A stretch of 64,000 nt of DNA, taken from contig JAFDMF010000003.1 of the NCBI GenBank assembly GCA_019306065.1, positions 1-64,000 of the forward strand, in the 5' to 3' direction. Source of the DNA: Deltaproteobacteria bacterium (GTDB lineage Bacteria > Desulfobacterota > Desulfobacteria > Desulfobacterales > JAFDMD01). Each line of letters opens with the position of its first letter. Within the stretch, counting starts at the first letter, position 1. The notes beneath the pieces were generated by a model, which worked only from the letters and a program-made list of their open reading frames with translations, had not been told where the DNA came from and did no database searches. Positions 17,329-26,651 of this stretch are shown here, piece by piece. The position numbers were made by a program, and so were the translations under genes.

Positions 17329-17463
17329 TTATAAGACAAATACCTTCAATGAGCGCTTGGTTAAAACTTTCGCAAGATTTATTTCAGCCTCTTCTCCATT
17401 TGTAAAAGCAAGATATAGTTGATAGTTTTTGATATGCCGGATTCCGGCTATTCTTGGAAGCAT
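17329..17463 (-). pseudogene. DUF2442-like fragment
   Basis: A 44-codon frame beginning MLPRIAGIRHIKNYQLYLAF and continuing TNGEEAEINLAKVL resembles the N-terminal half of DUF2442 proteins. It stops early at TAA. An overlapping frame continues towards 17250 with FNQALIEGICLINAIKDGRK. DUF2442 proteins normally have 80-100 residues, so this is probably a remnant. Confidence 0.45.
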
Positions 17464-17467
17464 TATT

Positions 17468-18561
17468 TTATAATTTTGATGCAGCGCCACAAAGATTAAC
17501 TTTCCAATTCGAAGGAATCGACGATATATCACGCCGTAATCGCACATATCCGAAATCGTTATGAACGAATCGTCTGTTTTTTATGCAGCCTTCCATTAGT
17601 TTATCGATTTTATGTTCCGTTTTAACTTTTTTCTCTCTAAAACGCGCTGTAATATAAGCGTTTGGCGTTTTTTCGGATATTCTTTGAATATCGGAATTAT
17701 TAGGAAGAATTGTGCTACCGTTTTGATGTGGCGTTAATACTGCAAAAGGCTGATTATCTACCATTTTTTGCCATATTTCCGAATTGTCGGCATTTGAAGA
17801 ACCATGATGCGGAATTTTGAAAACTTTTGCTTTTTCTAACGGAGATGCATTCGAAGATAAAATTGCAGCCCAACCGGTATCTTTTTTTTTGGTATTTTCC
17901 AGATCAGAGCCTAATAAAATTATATTATTATTAACGCGTACCATAACACAACCGACGCATGATTGGGCGTTATTGAAGGAAGTCTTCTTTTGGGAGCGTT
18001 TAATTTAGGTATTAATTTGGCAATTTCCGAATGGGATAATAGTATTGCCGCATCGGATGGTGATAACGATCTGATTTCACAAGAATAATTTTTGTTTGTA
18101 TTCTTCTTTTCCCATAGAATTCTATCTTGGCAGGCAAACTTCGGTTTTTTTTTAACGGATTGCAAAAAAGATATAATATTATAAAGTTCTTGAATTCCCG
18201 ATTTTGAATTAATTGTTGTTTCAAAACCATAATATGACATTAATTTTATAAATTCGCTCTGACGAACAGCCTGTGATAAAAAAAAATCTGCGTTCGGACA
18301 GGTTTTAACGATTTCATAAAGTCCTCTTATATGATCGTCATGCCAGTGTGTCGCAATAATGAGTTTTATACAATCGAAGGAAAGTCCGATTTGTTCCAAA
18401 TATTCCAATACGGCAGGTTTTTTAGTCTGGGGATTTATACAGGAATCTACGATTATCCAGTCGCCGTAGCCTATATGTATAAGGATAGACTCGCCGTAAC
18501 CGGGGCCAAAAAACAAGATTTCAATCTGCTCTATAGTAGGAATTTTCATTCTAAAGTTCAA
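17468..18561 (-). pseudogene. MBL-fold (ComEC-like) metallohydrolase, frameshifted
   Basis: Two frames together make one metallo-beta-lactamase-fold protein of about 365 residues. The N-terminal frame (17920-18561) has the metal motif THWHDDHIRG. The C-terminal frame (17468-17944) has KIPHHGSSNADN, the second metal-binding part typical of ComEC/Rec2-like hydrolases. They join around 17940 at NHASVV/MVRV; one extra base would restore the frame. The protein start may be TTG 18561 or ATG 18549. It follows gene 18558-19130 with overlap, so it belongs to that operon. It may be a mutation or a sequence error; programmed shifting has no supporting slippery site. Confidence 0.75.
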
Positions 18562-19130
18562 AAATAGAGAAAATTATTTAATTCTTTTTCTAATGCTTCG
18601 GCTATTTTAATATCGCTTTTCGTCCATACCGGCAAACGTCTAAAACGAATGATTGAGCTTTGTTTTTTTGTGCCGTGCTCCGTTTCATATCCGATATGCC
18701 AGTTAAAAACCGACCCTGCTTTTACCAAAGGAAGATCATCTTTTGATATAGCTTCCTTCTCTATTTCAACCTCTTCGTCAGGATATTTGCTGGACAAATT
18801 AGTTATTCTTGCCAAAAAAGAATCATTATAAACTTTAATTACATAACCTTCCCATTTGATTGATGAATTAAATGTTCGATGTTGAATTTGCATTTTCGGA
18901 GCAAGAGCAATTAACGGTTGATCATCTTTTAATGGAAAAGGCAGAATATTCGAATCATTTTTTTCTTTAGCCTCTTCATGAGGCTGCGTCGATGATTCTT
19001 TTGACTCGTTTAAGAATGAACGTATTCTCTGCTCGGAAATTTCTATCGGTTTTTCATCTTCTCTTAGGAATGTTTCGTTTGTTTCAACCCTTGAAAAATT
19101 CGAATAAGTTTCCGCTAATGCGGTATTCAT
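18558..19130 (-). CDS. Unknown protein of an MBL-linked three-gene module
   Basis: About 190 residues, starting at ATG 19128-19130 (MNTALAETYSNF), chosen because GGAGTTAGTT precedes it; an upstream extension has no such site. The N-terminal 80 residues are polar and acidic, likely disordered. The rest is a beta-rich domain with IKWEGYVIKVYNDSFLARI, VFNWHIGYE and SIIRFRRLPVW. I recognise no named family. It lies two bases after the upstream gene and overlaps the MBL gene. Confidence 0.7.
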   Translation of the reverse strand: MNTALAETYSNFSRVETNETFLREDEKPIEISEQRIRSFLNESKESSTQPHEEAKEKNDSNILPFPLKDDQPLIALAPKMQIQHRTFNSSIKWEGYVIKVYNDSFLARITNLSSKYPDEEVEIEKEAISKDDLPLVKAGSVFNWHIGYETEHGTKKQSSIIRFRRLPVWTKSDIKIAEALEKELNNFLYF

Positions 19131-19132
19131 AA

Positions 19133-19807
19133 CTAACTCCTTTTTAAAAACTTGTCTATTATGGCGCTTACAATCGTTTCGGATTTTTCGTTTGATTCTT
19201 TCCACTTCTTTTGAAGCCTTGAAATAATTTTTTTACTGCCGCTTGCTTTTTCTTGCGCATCAATTGAATAATGGTCATTTATTGAAAAAAATACGCCAAA
19301 TCGAACCCTGTTTGACGGTTGAACAATGACTGTTAATTTTCCATCCAAGGGATTTTCAGGGGAGTATTTTTCGCAGATTTCAATTTTTTTTAATGCAGAT
19401 TCTTTTTTTAAAATTCCTTCCCATGGACTTTGAGGAGCTAATAAATGTCCGAAATCATGCCATTCTTTTTCTGAATCGCATTGTATATGAAATTCTCTGT
19501 TAATGCCCATAGCCTGAATCGGAGTATGTTCGAGTAGTTGAAAAGTTCCGACAGCCAAATCAAAAACAGATGAAAAATAAACTTCCTGTTCGGAAAGGAC
19601 AGAAAAATGATCCCTTGTCGTATAAAATCGAAACCATGGCAGTTCAAACATAGTAATGTCAGGATGAATTACTTTAACATCCGATCCTTCGGACTCGGTT
19701 TCGCCTATCAATTTTTTAGAGGCAAACCATGCCGGACTAAAGATTGCAGGGTTAAAACTCCCGATAAACACAATATCTGCCATTTGAATTTCTGCTTTTT
19801 GTTTCAT
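19133..19807 (-). CDS. Unknown first gene of an MBL-linked three-gene module
   Basis: A 224-residue soluble protein, mixed alpha/beta, with no membrane segment. The start contains ADIVFIGSFNPAIFSPAW, the middle FELPWFRFYTT and the C-terminal part a helical, lysine-rich tail. I do not recognise the family. An internal ATG (MADIVFIG, 19783) is an alternative start. It is followed two bases later by 18558-19130 and then by the MBL gene, so all three probably act together. This accessory island lies between putA and the Rnf operon. Confidence 0.7.
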   Translation of the reverse strand: MKQKAEIQMADIVFIGSFNPAIFSPAWFASKKLIGETESEGSDVKVIHPDITMFELPWFRFYTTRDHFSVLSEQEVYFSSVFDLAVGTFQLLEHTPIQAMGINREFHIQCDSEKEWHDFGHLLAPQSPWEGILKKESALKKIEICEKYSPENPLDGKLTVIVQPSNRVRFGVFFSINDHYSIDAQEKASGSKKIISRLQKKWKESNEKSETIVSAIIDKFLKRS

Positions 19808-19989
19808 TGTAAATATATCTATAATCTTTATTATTTCAAAAGCTTTAATAAACTATTTCTCAAAAATTGATATTACGGGATATGTTTAGCTAAATTCTTT
19901 TATCCTCTCCTCGAACTTCGGCTTTAGCGTTTGGTTCGTAAAATAGATTTTTAAAAGGTTAAAGTATGTTGTTTGTTTGAATAAAAAAA

Positions 19990-22092
19990 TTACGCCGATG
20001 TTGTCTCTTTATTATAACAAAGCCTGCAACAATCAAGGCATCTGTCCGCTTCATCCAAAGCCTCTTTTTCGCTTATTACAAGATCAACTTCATCCATAGT
20101 TTTGATGCGCTCTTCTACGGGAAGTTCCGGCATAGCGACTCTCGATTTTTTAACTATGCCTTCAAGCGATTCAAATATACTTTCTGGGATATGTTTTTTA
20201 TAAAGCGCGTTTTCGACCGGTTGAATTTTATTTATTTTATTTTCCTCTTCCTCTTCGGCTTCGGATGTAATGTAAAGATGGATTGATCTGGCGGCTCTTC
20301 TGCCTCCGCCTATTGCATCAACCACCAAAGATGGTCCTGTAGCGCAGTCTCCTGCTGTAAAGATGTAAGGAAGATTGGCTTGAAGTATAAGAGGATCGTT
20401 ATCGATGGTTTTCCATCTTGTGGTTTTTAATTCTTTTAGACCCGTATCTTTATCCATGAAGGAGATATCCGGAGATTGTCCTATTGCGGTTATAAGGATG
20501 TCTATTTCCAGCGTTGTTTCGGAGCCTTCTATTGGAACAGGTCTTCGTCTTCCGCTGGCATCGGGTTCGCCAAGCTTCATTTTTAAATATTCGAGATGGG
20601 TGACATCCCCTTTTTCATTTCCTATGACTTTTGTAGGCGCCGCAAGAAATACGAATTTTATTCCTTCATGTTCTGCCGCTACTATTTCCACTTTATTTGC
20701 GGGCATCTCTTTTCTGGTTCTTCTATATACTATATAAACCTCTTTAGCTCCTTTTCTAACAAGGGTTCGGACGCAGTCTATAGCAGAGTTTCCGCCTCCT
20801 ACTACAGCGGCTTTTTTCCCTTCTATATTAATTTGTCTTCCGTTGGCGACAGATGAAAGAAAATCTATTCCTTTCCAAGAGCCTTTTAAATTTTCTCCTT
20901 CAATGCCGAGTTTGTAATCGTTCCAAGCGCCTATTCCTAAAAACATGGCTTTAAAATCAGACGCAAATAAAGATTGAAGGTCAAAGTCTCTTCCGAGTTT
21001 TGTATCTATTCTAACTTCTATTCCCAGATTTATAATTCCTTCTATTTCCCAATCCAAAACTTTTTTAGGAAGTCTATATTCGGGTATTCCGTATCTTATT
21101 ATACCGCCGAGTTTGGGCATTGCCTCAAATATTGTAACGCTGTGCCCGAGTCTTCTTAAAAAGTATGCGCAGCTTAATCCAGCCGGTCCTCCGCCTATAA
21201 CTGCCACTTTTTTTCCAGTATCGGGAGCGCAGGGTATAGGAATGTGTTTTCCGGAATTCATTTCATAATCTGCTGCAAACCTTTTTAATTGATTAATTGA
21301 TACGGGATCGTCAACTATTCCTCTTCTGCAGTATGTTTCGCAAGGATGGGGGCAGACTCTTCCGCAGGATAATAAGAGCGGGTTCCTTTCTCGGATGGTA
21401 TTTACCGCTCCTTGATAATCTCCTTTTTTTATTTGCGAGATGTATTTTGGTATGTTTATCTCCGCAGGGCAGGTTTGTCTGCATGGAGCAAGTTTGCCGT
21501 TTGTGCTGTTGAATTCCAAAAGTCTTTCGGACATAGTTTTAACCGAAAGTATGTTTTTGGGGCAGGCTTTCACGCAAGCGCTGCAGCCTACGCATTTATT
21601 TTGGTCGATGACAGGAAAAGAGTCTTCGCCTATTTTGATGGCGTCGAAATTGCAGGCTTTAACGCAGTCGCCCATTCCAATGCAGCCTATATCGCATATA
21701 TTGTTGCCGCTGTAAAGGCTGCTTGCGGCTTTGCAGGTTGCAACTCCTATATAAGAGAATTTTTCCTCTTTTCTATCTCCGCCTTTGCAGTCATTATAAG
21801 ATATTGCAGGTTCAACGCTTCCTGTATCCAAACCCATGATTTCGGCAATTGCCGCTGATGATTCGGCATCTCCTACAACGCAAACATTGGGGCTTGCTTT
21901 GCCGTTTACTATCGCTACCGCAGCCGCGGAACATCCCGCATAACCGCATCCGCCGCAATTTGCGCCGGCAGTATAATACTCTATTTCGGCAATACGCGGA
22001 TCTTCATAAACGTAAAAGACTTTTGATGCGATACTTAAAACGGCTCCGCAAACGCCGCCTAATGCAAGCATTATTAAAACAGCTTCTGACAT
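19990..22092 (-). CDS. rnfB: RnfB fused to a glutamate-synthase-type NAD(P)/FAD oxidoreductase
   Basis: 700 residues. Residues 1-30 are a membrane helix. The Fe-S cluster motif ANCGGCGYAGCSA is near 45-57. Two ferredoxin-type clusters follow (CVKAC near 145, CVGCSACVKACP near 167-178), as in RnfB. From about 200 on comes a GltD-like module: CRQTCPAEINIPKYI, CGRVCPHPCETYCRRG, an FAD site GGGPAGLSCAYFLRR near 297, an NAD(P) site GGGNSAID near 437, FTAGDCATGPS near 590, and a C-terminal CLDCCRLCY. Ordinary RnfB has 180-330 residues. The fusion gives this subunit its own pyridine-nucleotide module. It is the last gene of the Rnf operon. Confidence 0.93.
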   Translation of the reverse strand: MSEAVLIMLALGGVCGAVLSIASKVFYVYEDPRIAEIEYYTAGANCGGCGYAGCSAAAVAIVNGKASPNVCVVGDAESSAAIAEIMGLDTGSVEPAISYNDCKGGDRKEEKFSYIGVATCKAASSLYSGNNICDIGCIGMGDCVKACNFDAIKIGEDSFPVIDQNKCVGCSACVKACPKNILSVKTMSERLLEFNSTNGKLAPCRQTCPAEINIPKYISQIKKGDYQGAVNTIRERNPLLLSCGRVCPHPCETYCRRGIVDDPVSINQLKRFAADYEMNSGKHIPIPCAPDTGKKVAVIGGGPAGLSCAYFLRRLGHSVTIFEAMPKLGGIIRYGIPEYRLPKKVLDWEIEGIINLGIEVRIDTKLGRDFDLQSLFASDFKAMFLGIGAWNDYKLGIEGENLKGSWKGIDFLSSVANGRQINIEGKKAAVVGGGNSAIDCVRTLVRKGAKEVYIVYRRTRKEMPANKVEIVAAEHEGIKFVFLAAPTKVIGNEKGDVTHLEYLKMKLGEPDASGRRRPVPIEGSETTLEIDILITAIGQSPDISFMDKDTGLKELKTTRWKTIDNDPLILQANLPYIFTAGDCATGPSLVVDAIGGGRRAARSIHLYITSEAEEEEENKINKIQPVENALYKKHIPESIFESLEGIVKKSRVAMPELPVEERIKTMDEVDLVISEKEALDEADRCLDCCRLCYNKETTSA

Positions 22093-22122
22093 TGCGTTAT
22101 TTCTCCGTTAGTTATTTTTTAA

Positions 22123-22698
22123 TTAAGCCATTCCTTTAAAGGCATAAAATGCAAGAGCTATCATTCCCGCCACTACCAATGCTATGGAGGTATCCTGCAG
22201 CGGTTTGGGAACTCTGGCAATAAGAACTCTTTCCCGCACTCCTGCAAACAGAATTAAAGCGAGTCCGAAACCTACGGCATAAGAAAAGGAGGAGACGAGA
22301 GTTTGAATAAAGGTATATTCTTCTTTAATATTTATTAAACATGCGCCCATTACCGCGCAGTTTGTAGTAATTAAAGGTAGAAATATTCCGAGTCCCGCAT
22401 AAAGAGCTGGTATGCTTTTTTTCAAAAACATTTCTACAAACTGAACAAGAGAGGCTATTACCAAAATAAAGGCTATGGTTCTTAAATATTCAAGCCCGAA
22501 TTTTTTTAATAGATATGTATCTGTTACCCAAGTTATTGCACCTGCAAGCACAAGCACGAATATAACAGCCATAGCCATACCGACTGCGGTTTCCATTTTT
22601 TTGGATGTTCCCAAAAAAGGACAATTGCCGAGATATTGAGCCAAAAGTATGTTGTTTACAAGGATGCAACTTACAGCAAGGAGTATATAATCGCCCAT
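22123..22698 (-). CDS. rnfA: Electron transport complex subunit RnfA
   Basis: A 191-residue integral membrane protein with six predicted helices, homologous to NqrE. LLAVSCILVNNILLAQYLG and TNCAVMGACL contain the paired Cys residues that bind the intramembrane Fe-S cluster in Rnf/Nqr. The length is normal (190-193). It lies between rnfE and rnfB with about 30-base gaps. Confidence 0.96.
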   Translation of the reverse strand: MGDYILLAVSCILVNNILLAQYLGNCPFLGTSKKMETAVGMAMAVIFVLVLAGAITWVTDTYLLKKFGLEYLRTIAFILVIASLVQFVEMFLKKSIPALYAGLGIFLPLITTNCAVMGACLINIKEEYTFIQTLVSSFSYAVGFGLALILFAGVRERVLIARVPKPLQDTSIALVVAGMIALAFYAFKGMA

Positions 22699-22730
22699 AA
22701 TTTTTCCTTAGATTTTTATATATGATTAGA

Positions 22731-23324
22731 TTATTTTTTGCCTGCCAAATTCATAAGAGCAAGCATAAGTCCCAAACAGACAAAAGCCCCGGGCGCTTCT
22801 ATTAGAAAGGTAAAAGGTTTGAATGAAGGTCCGAAAACGGAATATTTAAGCAGGGTGCCGTTTCCGAAAATTTCTCTTACCGCGCCAAGCGCTCCGAGCG
22901 AAAGGGTAAAGCCTATTCCTATTCCAAGTCCGTCCGCCAAAGAGTGTATGATTGGTTTTTTGTATGCAAAAGCTTCGGCTCTTCCCAAAACTATACAGTT
23001 TACAACAATAAGGGGTATGAATATGCCGAGTGTTTCATAGAGTTTATATGCGTAAGCCTGCATTAATAATTCTACTACGGTAACAAATGTAGCGATAATT
23101 ATAATAAAACAGGCAATTCGGACTTTAGAAGGGATAACCTTGCGCAACATTGACACTAATACGTTGGAACAGACAAGCACAAATGTAGTGGCAAGCCCCA
23201 TTCCTACGCCGTTTTGAAGCGATGTTGTAACCGCCAAAACAGGACATAACCCGAGCACCAGCCTAAAAGGAGGTATCTCTTTCCATAAACCTTTTCCAAA
23301 TTCATAAGCAATGGATTTAGCCAT
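22731..23324 (-). CDS. rnfE: Electron transport complex subunit RnfE
   Basis: A 197-residue membrane protein paralogous to RnfA, of NqrD type. Conserved segments include PPFRLVLGLCPVLAVTTS and VVNCIVLGRAEAFA, with the Cys pair for the membrane Fe-S centre. It lies 11 bases after rnfG. Confidence 0.95.
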   Translation of the reverse strand: MAKSIAYEFGKGLWKEIPPFRLVLGLCPVLAVTTSLQNGVGMGLATTFVLVCSNVLVSMLRKVIPSKVRIACFIIIIATFVTVVELLMQAYAYKLYETLGIFIPLIVVNCIVLGRAEAFAYKKPIIHSLADGLGIGIGFTLSLGALGAVREIFGNGTLLKYSVFGPSFKPFTFLIEAPGAFVCLGLMLALMNLAGKK

Positions 23325-23335
23325 TAATTTTCCCC

Positions 23336-23926
23336 TTATTTAAACTTATCTAATTGTTTGGCGATTTCCGGTTTTAATCTTTTATATATTTCGCCTGCTT
23401 GGGTAACAGCCATACATACGCCCCGTGAAGTTATGGTGGCGCCTGCTATGGCGTCTATATTTCCGCCGTCCTGTTTTACGCCGAAAGTGTCGGTTACTAT
23501 TTTTTTTGTAAATTGAGAAACAAAGGAAGGATCATCTTTTGCTTTTGAACCTACTCCGGGAGTTTCGTTATGAGTGGTAACTTGGGCTCCGAGCATGCTG
23601 CCGTCTTCGAGATTAACGCCTACTATAACTCCTACCTTTCCTGCAAATCCTTTCCCGTAAGTTTCAAAAGCTACCGATTTCGGCTTGCCGTTGAATATGC
23701 CTACAAAAAAGCTTCTTTCCTGTTCGCCGTCTGTTATTTTAAATCTATCTACTATAGGGTCGTTTTCGCAGCCTTTTAATATTGATTCGATTGCAGGACC
23801 TTTTACATTTTTAAGTTCTTGATAATCAATTTTTTCTTGAGTTCCGTTTTTTAAGGCGGCAAGCAGCCCGCCGGAAAAAGAGCTTAAAATCGTTAAAACA
23901 ACAATCATTTTTATCATTTCACGCAT
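23336..23926 (-). CDS. rnfG: FMN-binding subunit RnfG
   Basis: About 196 residues from ATG 23924-23926 (MREMIKMIVVL), chosen over the longer frame because AAAGG lies nine bases upstream and the rnfD stop is five bases away. An N-terminal membrane anchor is followed by a periplasmic FMN-binding domain. The flavinylation motif DAIAGATITSRGV is intact, with Thr in GATIT as the covalent FMN site. NETPGVGSKA is also conserved. Confidence 0.93.
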   Translation of the reverse strand: MREMIKMIVVLTILSSFSGGLLAALKNGTQEKIDYQELKNVKGPAIESILKGCENDPIVDRFKITDGEQERSFFVGIFNGKPKSVAFETYGKGFAGKVGVIVGVNLEDGSMLGAQVTTHNETPGVGSKAKDDPSFVSQFTKKIVTDTFGVKQDGGNIDAIAGATITSRGVCMAVTQAGEIYKRLKPEIAKQLDKFK

Positions 23927-23930
23927 GTTA

Positions 23931-24887
23931 TCAAACCTTTCCGAATGCTTTAGGTTTAATTTTATCAATAAGCGGATTAATAAGATTCATTATAAGAATC
24001 GCATAGATTATTCCGTCTGCATAAACTCCGATGTTTCTGATAAGAATCGTCAATATTCCGCAGCCTAAACCGTATATAATCATAGGCATTCTATTAACCG
24101 GCGAAGAGGAATCTTCTGGCGCCAAAAAGAATACTCCCAAAAGGGTATAACCTGTAAAAAGATGGAAAAAAGGACCTGTATAACTTGCAGGAGCAAACAT
24201 AGCAAATGTCATAGCCGTAAGAAGTATTCCGGCTATAAAAGAGAAACATATTTCCCACCTTATTATGCCTTTTGCTATAAGGTAAAGCCCGCCGATTATT
24301 ATTCCTATTCCGAAAACCGCTCCTATTGCCCCCGCCTGTTTTCCGAGCATAAGATCAAAGATGGAAAAGGAACTTATAGATGATGCTCCGAAACTTTTTA
24401 AAGCGGCAAGTGGATAAAACATATTAAAATCCATATCAAAGTTAATAAGAGCCTGATTAAAATCAAAATACTCTTTCCAAGACAGCATTATAATAGCTAT
24501 TCCCAATATGGAAGGGTTAAAAGGATTTCCTCCTATACCGCCGAATATTTCTCTGCCGATTATAACGGCTACAAAGGTTCCTACCAGTATAAGCCACCAT
24601 GGAGCGGTAGCAGGCAGCATCATGGCAAAAATTATGCCTATTACCGCAGAACTGCCGTCTCCTATTCGTTTTTCGCTTTTTGTAATAACGCTGAAAGCAA
24701 GCTCCCAAAAAATGGAAAAAGATATTGATAATCCGACTACTCCTACAGCCCGAATACCGTAATAATAGAAGCCTGCCAAAAGAGCGGGTAGAGCCGCTAA
24801 CATGATGTTATAATTTTTTATCGAAATTTTTGAGCCGTTATGTATAAACGGCGCATGGGAAACAATAAGCTTTTTTTGTTTAATCAT
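23931..24887 (-). CDS. rnfD: Membrane subunit RnfD
   Basis: About 318 residues from ATG 24885-24887, with GGAGGAAATCG just upstream inside rnfC; the frame overlaps the rnfC stop by eight bases. It has eight to ten hydrophobic segments of the NqrB/RnfD family, with GGIGGNPFNPSILGIA conserved. The usual covalent-flavin motif (S/T-G/S-A-T before PLxxLK) is not seen. The aligned stretch near residues 154-163 reads FNMFYPLAAL, without the Thr. The flavin attachment site therefore looks changed. Confidence 0.9.
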   Translation of the reverse strand: MIKQKKLIVSHAPFIHNGSKISIKNYNIMLAALPALLAGFYYYGIRAVGVVGLSISFSIFWELAFSVITKSEKRIGDGSSAVIGIIFAMMLPATAPWWLILVGTFVAVIIGREIFGGIGGNPFNPSILGIAIIMLSWKEYFDFNQALINFDMDFNMFYPLAALKSFGASSISSFSIFDLMLGKQAGAIGAVFGIGIIIGGLYLIAKGIIRWEICFSFIAGILLTAMTFAMFAPASYTGPFFHLFTGYTLLGVFFLAPEDSSSPVNRMPMIIYGLGCGILTILIRNIGVYADGIIYAILIMNLINPLIDKIKPKAFGKV

Positions 24888-26181
24888 CGATTTCCTCCGC
24901 TGCTTTTGCTTTGATTTTTGCAAGTTCATATTTCCCTAATTTTATATATTGAAAAACAGGTATTTTGGAAATACATACATAGCTGCAAAGACCGCATTCT
25001 ATACACGCCGAAAGATCATATTCGTCGTCTGCGGTTTCATAAAGACCCGCTTCAAGATAACGAACCAGCATATTAACGGATAGTCTAGCAGGACATGCCA
25101 TTACGCATGTTCCACAGTTTATGCAGGGATAATCGGATATACGCGATATCTTATTTGCAGCTTGGACAATTACTGTATCAGTGTTGTTTAAAATCGGATA
25201 ATTATCTGTATATATTGCCGAACCTGTCATTGGTCCGCCTATAATTAAGCGGTCGCTATTATCTATTGCGGTATCGCATGCGGCGCATAAATCTTTGAGC
25301 GGGGTTCCTATTTTTGCTTTTGCAAGTATTTTGGAGCCGTCTTTTTTTACGAAAGTAAGAAGTTTTTGAACAGGAACTTTGCCTGTTTTATAAGCTTGGG
25401 CAATTGAGGCAACCGCCTCTGCGCTTATGAAATCGACGCCTATATCTTTAAATGATTTATCGGGAGGCAATTCTATATTAAGCAGTTCTTTTACTATCAG
25501 CTTTGGTAAAGATTTCGGATATTCGGAGCTTATTACCTCTGTTTTTATCTCGGCGTTTAATGCGGTTTGTTCCAGATATTTATTAACAACTAATATTACG
25601 TTATCTATTCCCGTGATATTTTTTAATATCTCAATACCTTTCTTTAAGGATTCTATTTCGGAGCTAACGATATATTGGTTGGTAACGGAAAAGAGATCGT
25701 TATCCGTTCCGCATACAAAAATAGTTTTGATTTCGCCTGTATTTGAAAGGATGTTTTCCGAGATTCCGCCGGGAATACAACTTAAAAATTCGGAAGCATT
25801 GGCAAGAGTAGGCTCTTTGCTTTTTTCCGAAAACTCTTCGCAAAAAACCTCTTCCTTTTCTCTATTAACGATTATGGAAATATATTTTTTCCCATAGTCG
25901 CTTTGAAATGTATTTATCGAAGAGATTTTTCCGGTAATGCCTGATGTTAGATATTTTGAAGATTTATCTTTAAAAGGCAGAAATTTTTCGCCTGTTTTTA
26001 GTAAATCGTCCTGTTTAACAGATAATAAATCCTCCTGCTTAATTTCCAAATCCTGTAATCCGTCAAAAAAAAGAATGAGTTTTTCAGATAATGGAACTTC
26101 AACTATTGAGGATGAAAATTCTTTGACGGATTCGTATTCAAGTCTATGTTTTGTTAAGTTAAAACATGGTTTTTTGAGCAT
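24880..26181 (-). CDS. rnfC: Electron transport complex subunit RnfC
   Basis: A 433-residue peripheral subunit. The middle holds an SLBB/Rossmann-like part that in RnfC binds FMN and NADH. Two 4Fe-4S motifs lie near the C-terminus: CINCGTCVMACP near 350 and CIECGLCSYVC near 390. It is the first Rnf core gene after the cytochrome gene. The glycine-rich FMN/NADH loop seen in long RnfC proteins is weak here, which fits a short variant. Confidence 0.92.
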   Translation of the reverse strand: MLKKPCFNLTKHRLEYESVKEFSSSIVEVPLSEKLILFFDGLQDLEIKQEDLLSVKQDDLLKTGEKFLPFKDKSSKYLTSGITGKISSINTFQSDYGKKYISIIVNREKEEVFCEEFSEKSKEPTLANASEFLSCIPGGISENILSNTGEIKTIFVCGTDNDLFSVTNQYIVSSEIESLKKGIEILKNITGIDNVILVVNKYLEQTALNAEIKTEVISSEYPKSLPKLIVKELLNIELPPDKSFKDIGVDFISAEAVASIAQAYKTGKVPVQKLLTFVKKDGSKILAKAKIGTPLKDLCAACDTAIDNSDRLIIGGPMTGSAIYTDNYPILNNTDTVIVQAANKISRISDYPCINCGTCVMACPARLSVNMLVRYLEAGLYETADDEYDLSACIECGLCSYVCISKIPVFQYIKLGKYELAKIKAKAAEEIDD

Positions 26182-26216
26182 AATTTAACCCTTATCATCT
26201 TTTTAATAATTATTGA

Positions 26217-26651
26217 CTACATGACGTGGCATTGCGAACAATCGACCGGACCGCGTCCGCTCTCTTTATGGCAGGCAATACATTGATCATGAAATACATC
26301 TATACTGTTTTTCATTTCGGTTCCTTCAATATCCCCTGCATCATGGCAGTCAAGGCAGGATTCCGGCAGATTGGTATTTTTATCATCTTTTGTATGGCAC
26401 GAATTACAAGCCGTTAAACCGGAATCATCATCTTCCGGATGATGATGACAGTCCGAGCATACAACTCCGTAACCTATCTCGGAAGCATGGGTTTTATGAT
26501 CAAATAAAACGTTGCCTGCGCTTGTCTTATACATAATTCTTAGAGGATTTTCATAAGATTTTTTAGAACAAGCGGCATAGGTTATAACGCCTACAACAAA
26601 TAAAATAATCATTAACCAGTAAGCTATTCGGAGCTCTTTTTTATGATTCAT
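26217..26651 (-). CDS. Membrane-anchored multiheme c-type cytochrome (c3-like)
   Basis: 144 residues. An N-terminal membrane helix (about 10-28) anchors a periplasmic domain with five CxxCH heme sites: CSDCH, CNSCH, CLDCH, CIACH and CSQCH. Class III cytochrome c3 usually has four hemes. The gene opens the Rnf operon 35 bases before rnfC. In Desulfobacterota such cytochromes link the periplasmic cytochrome pool to Rnf. The start ATG is preceded by AGGAATATAGAGAAA. Confidence 0.9.
   Translation of the reverse strand: MNHKKELRIAYWLMIILFVVGVITYAACSKKSYENPLRIMYKTSAGNVLFDHKTHASEIGYGVVCSDCHHHPEDDDSGLTACNSCHTKDDKNTNLPESCLDCHDAGDIEGTEMKNSIDVFHDQCIACHKESGRGPVDCSQCHVM

Noticed and set aside
17920-17944. 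Programmed ribosomal frameshift in the MBL gene
   Set aside because: No slippery heptamer or downstream stem was seen at the junction; mutation or sequence error is simpler.
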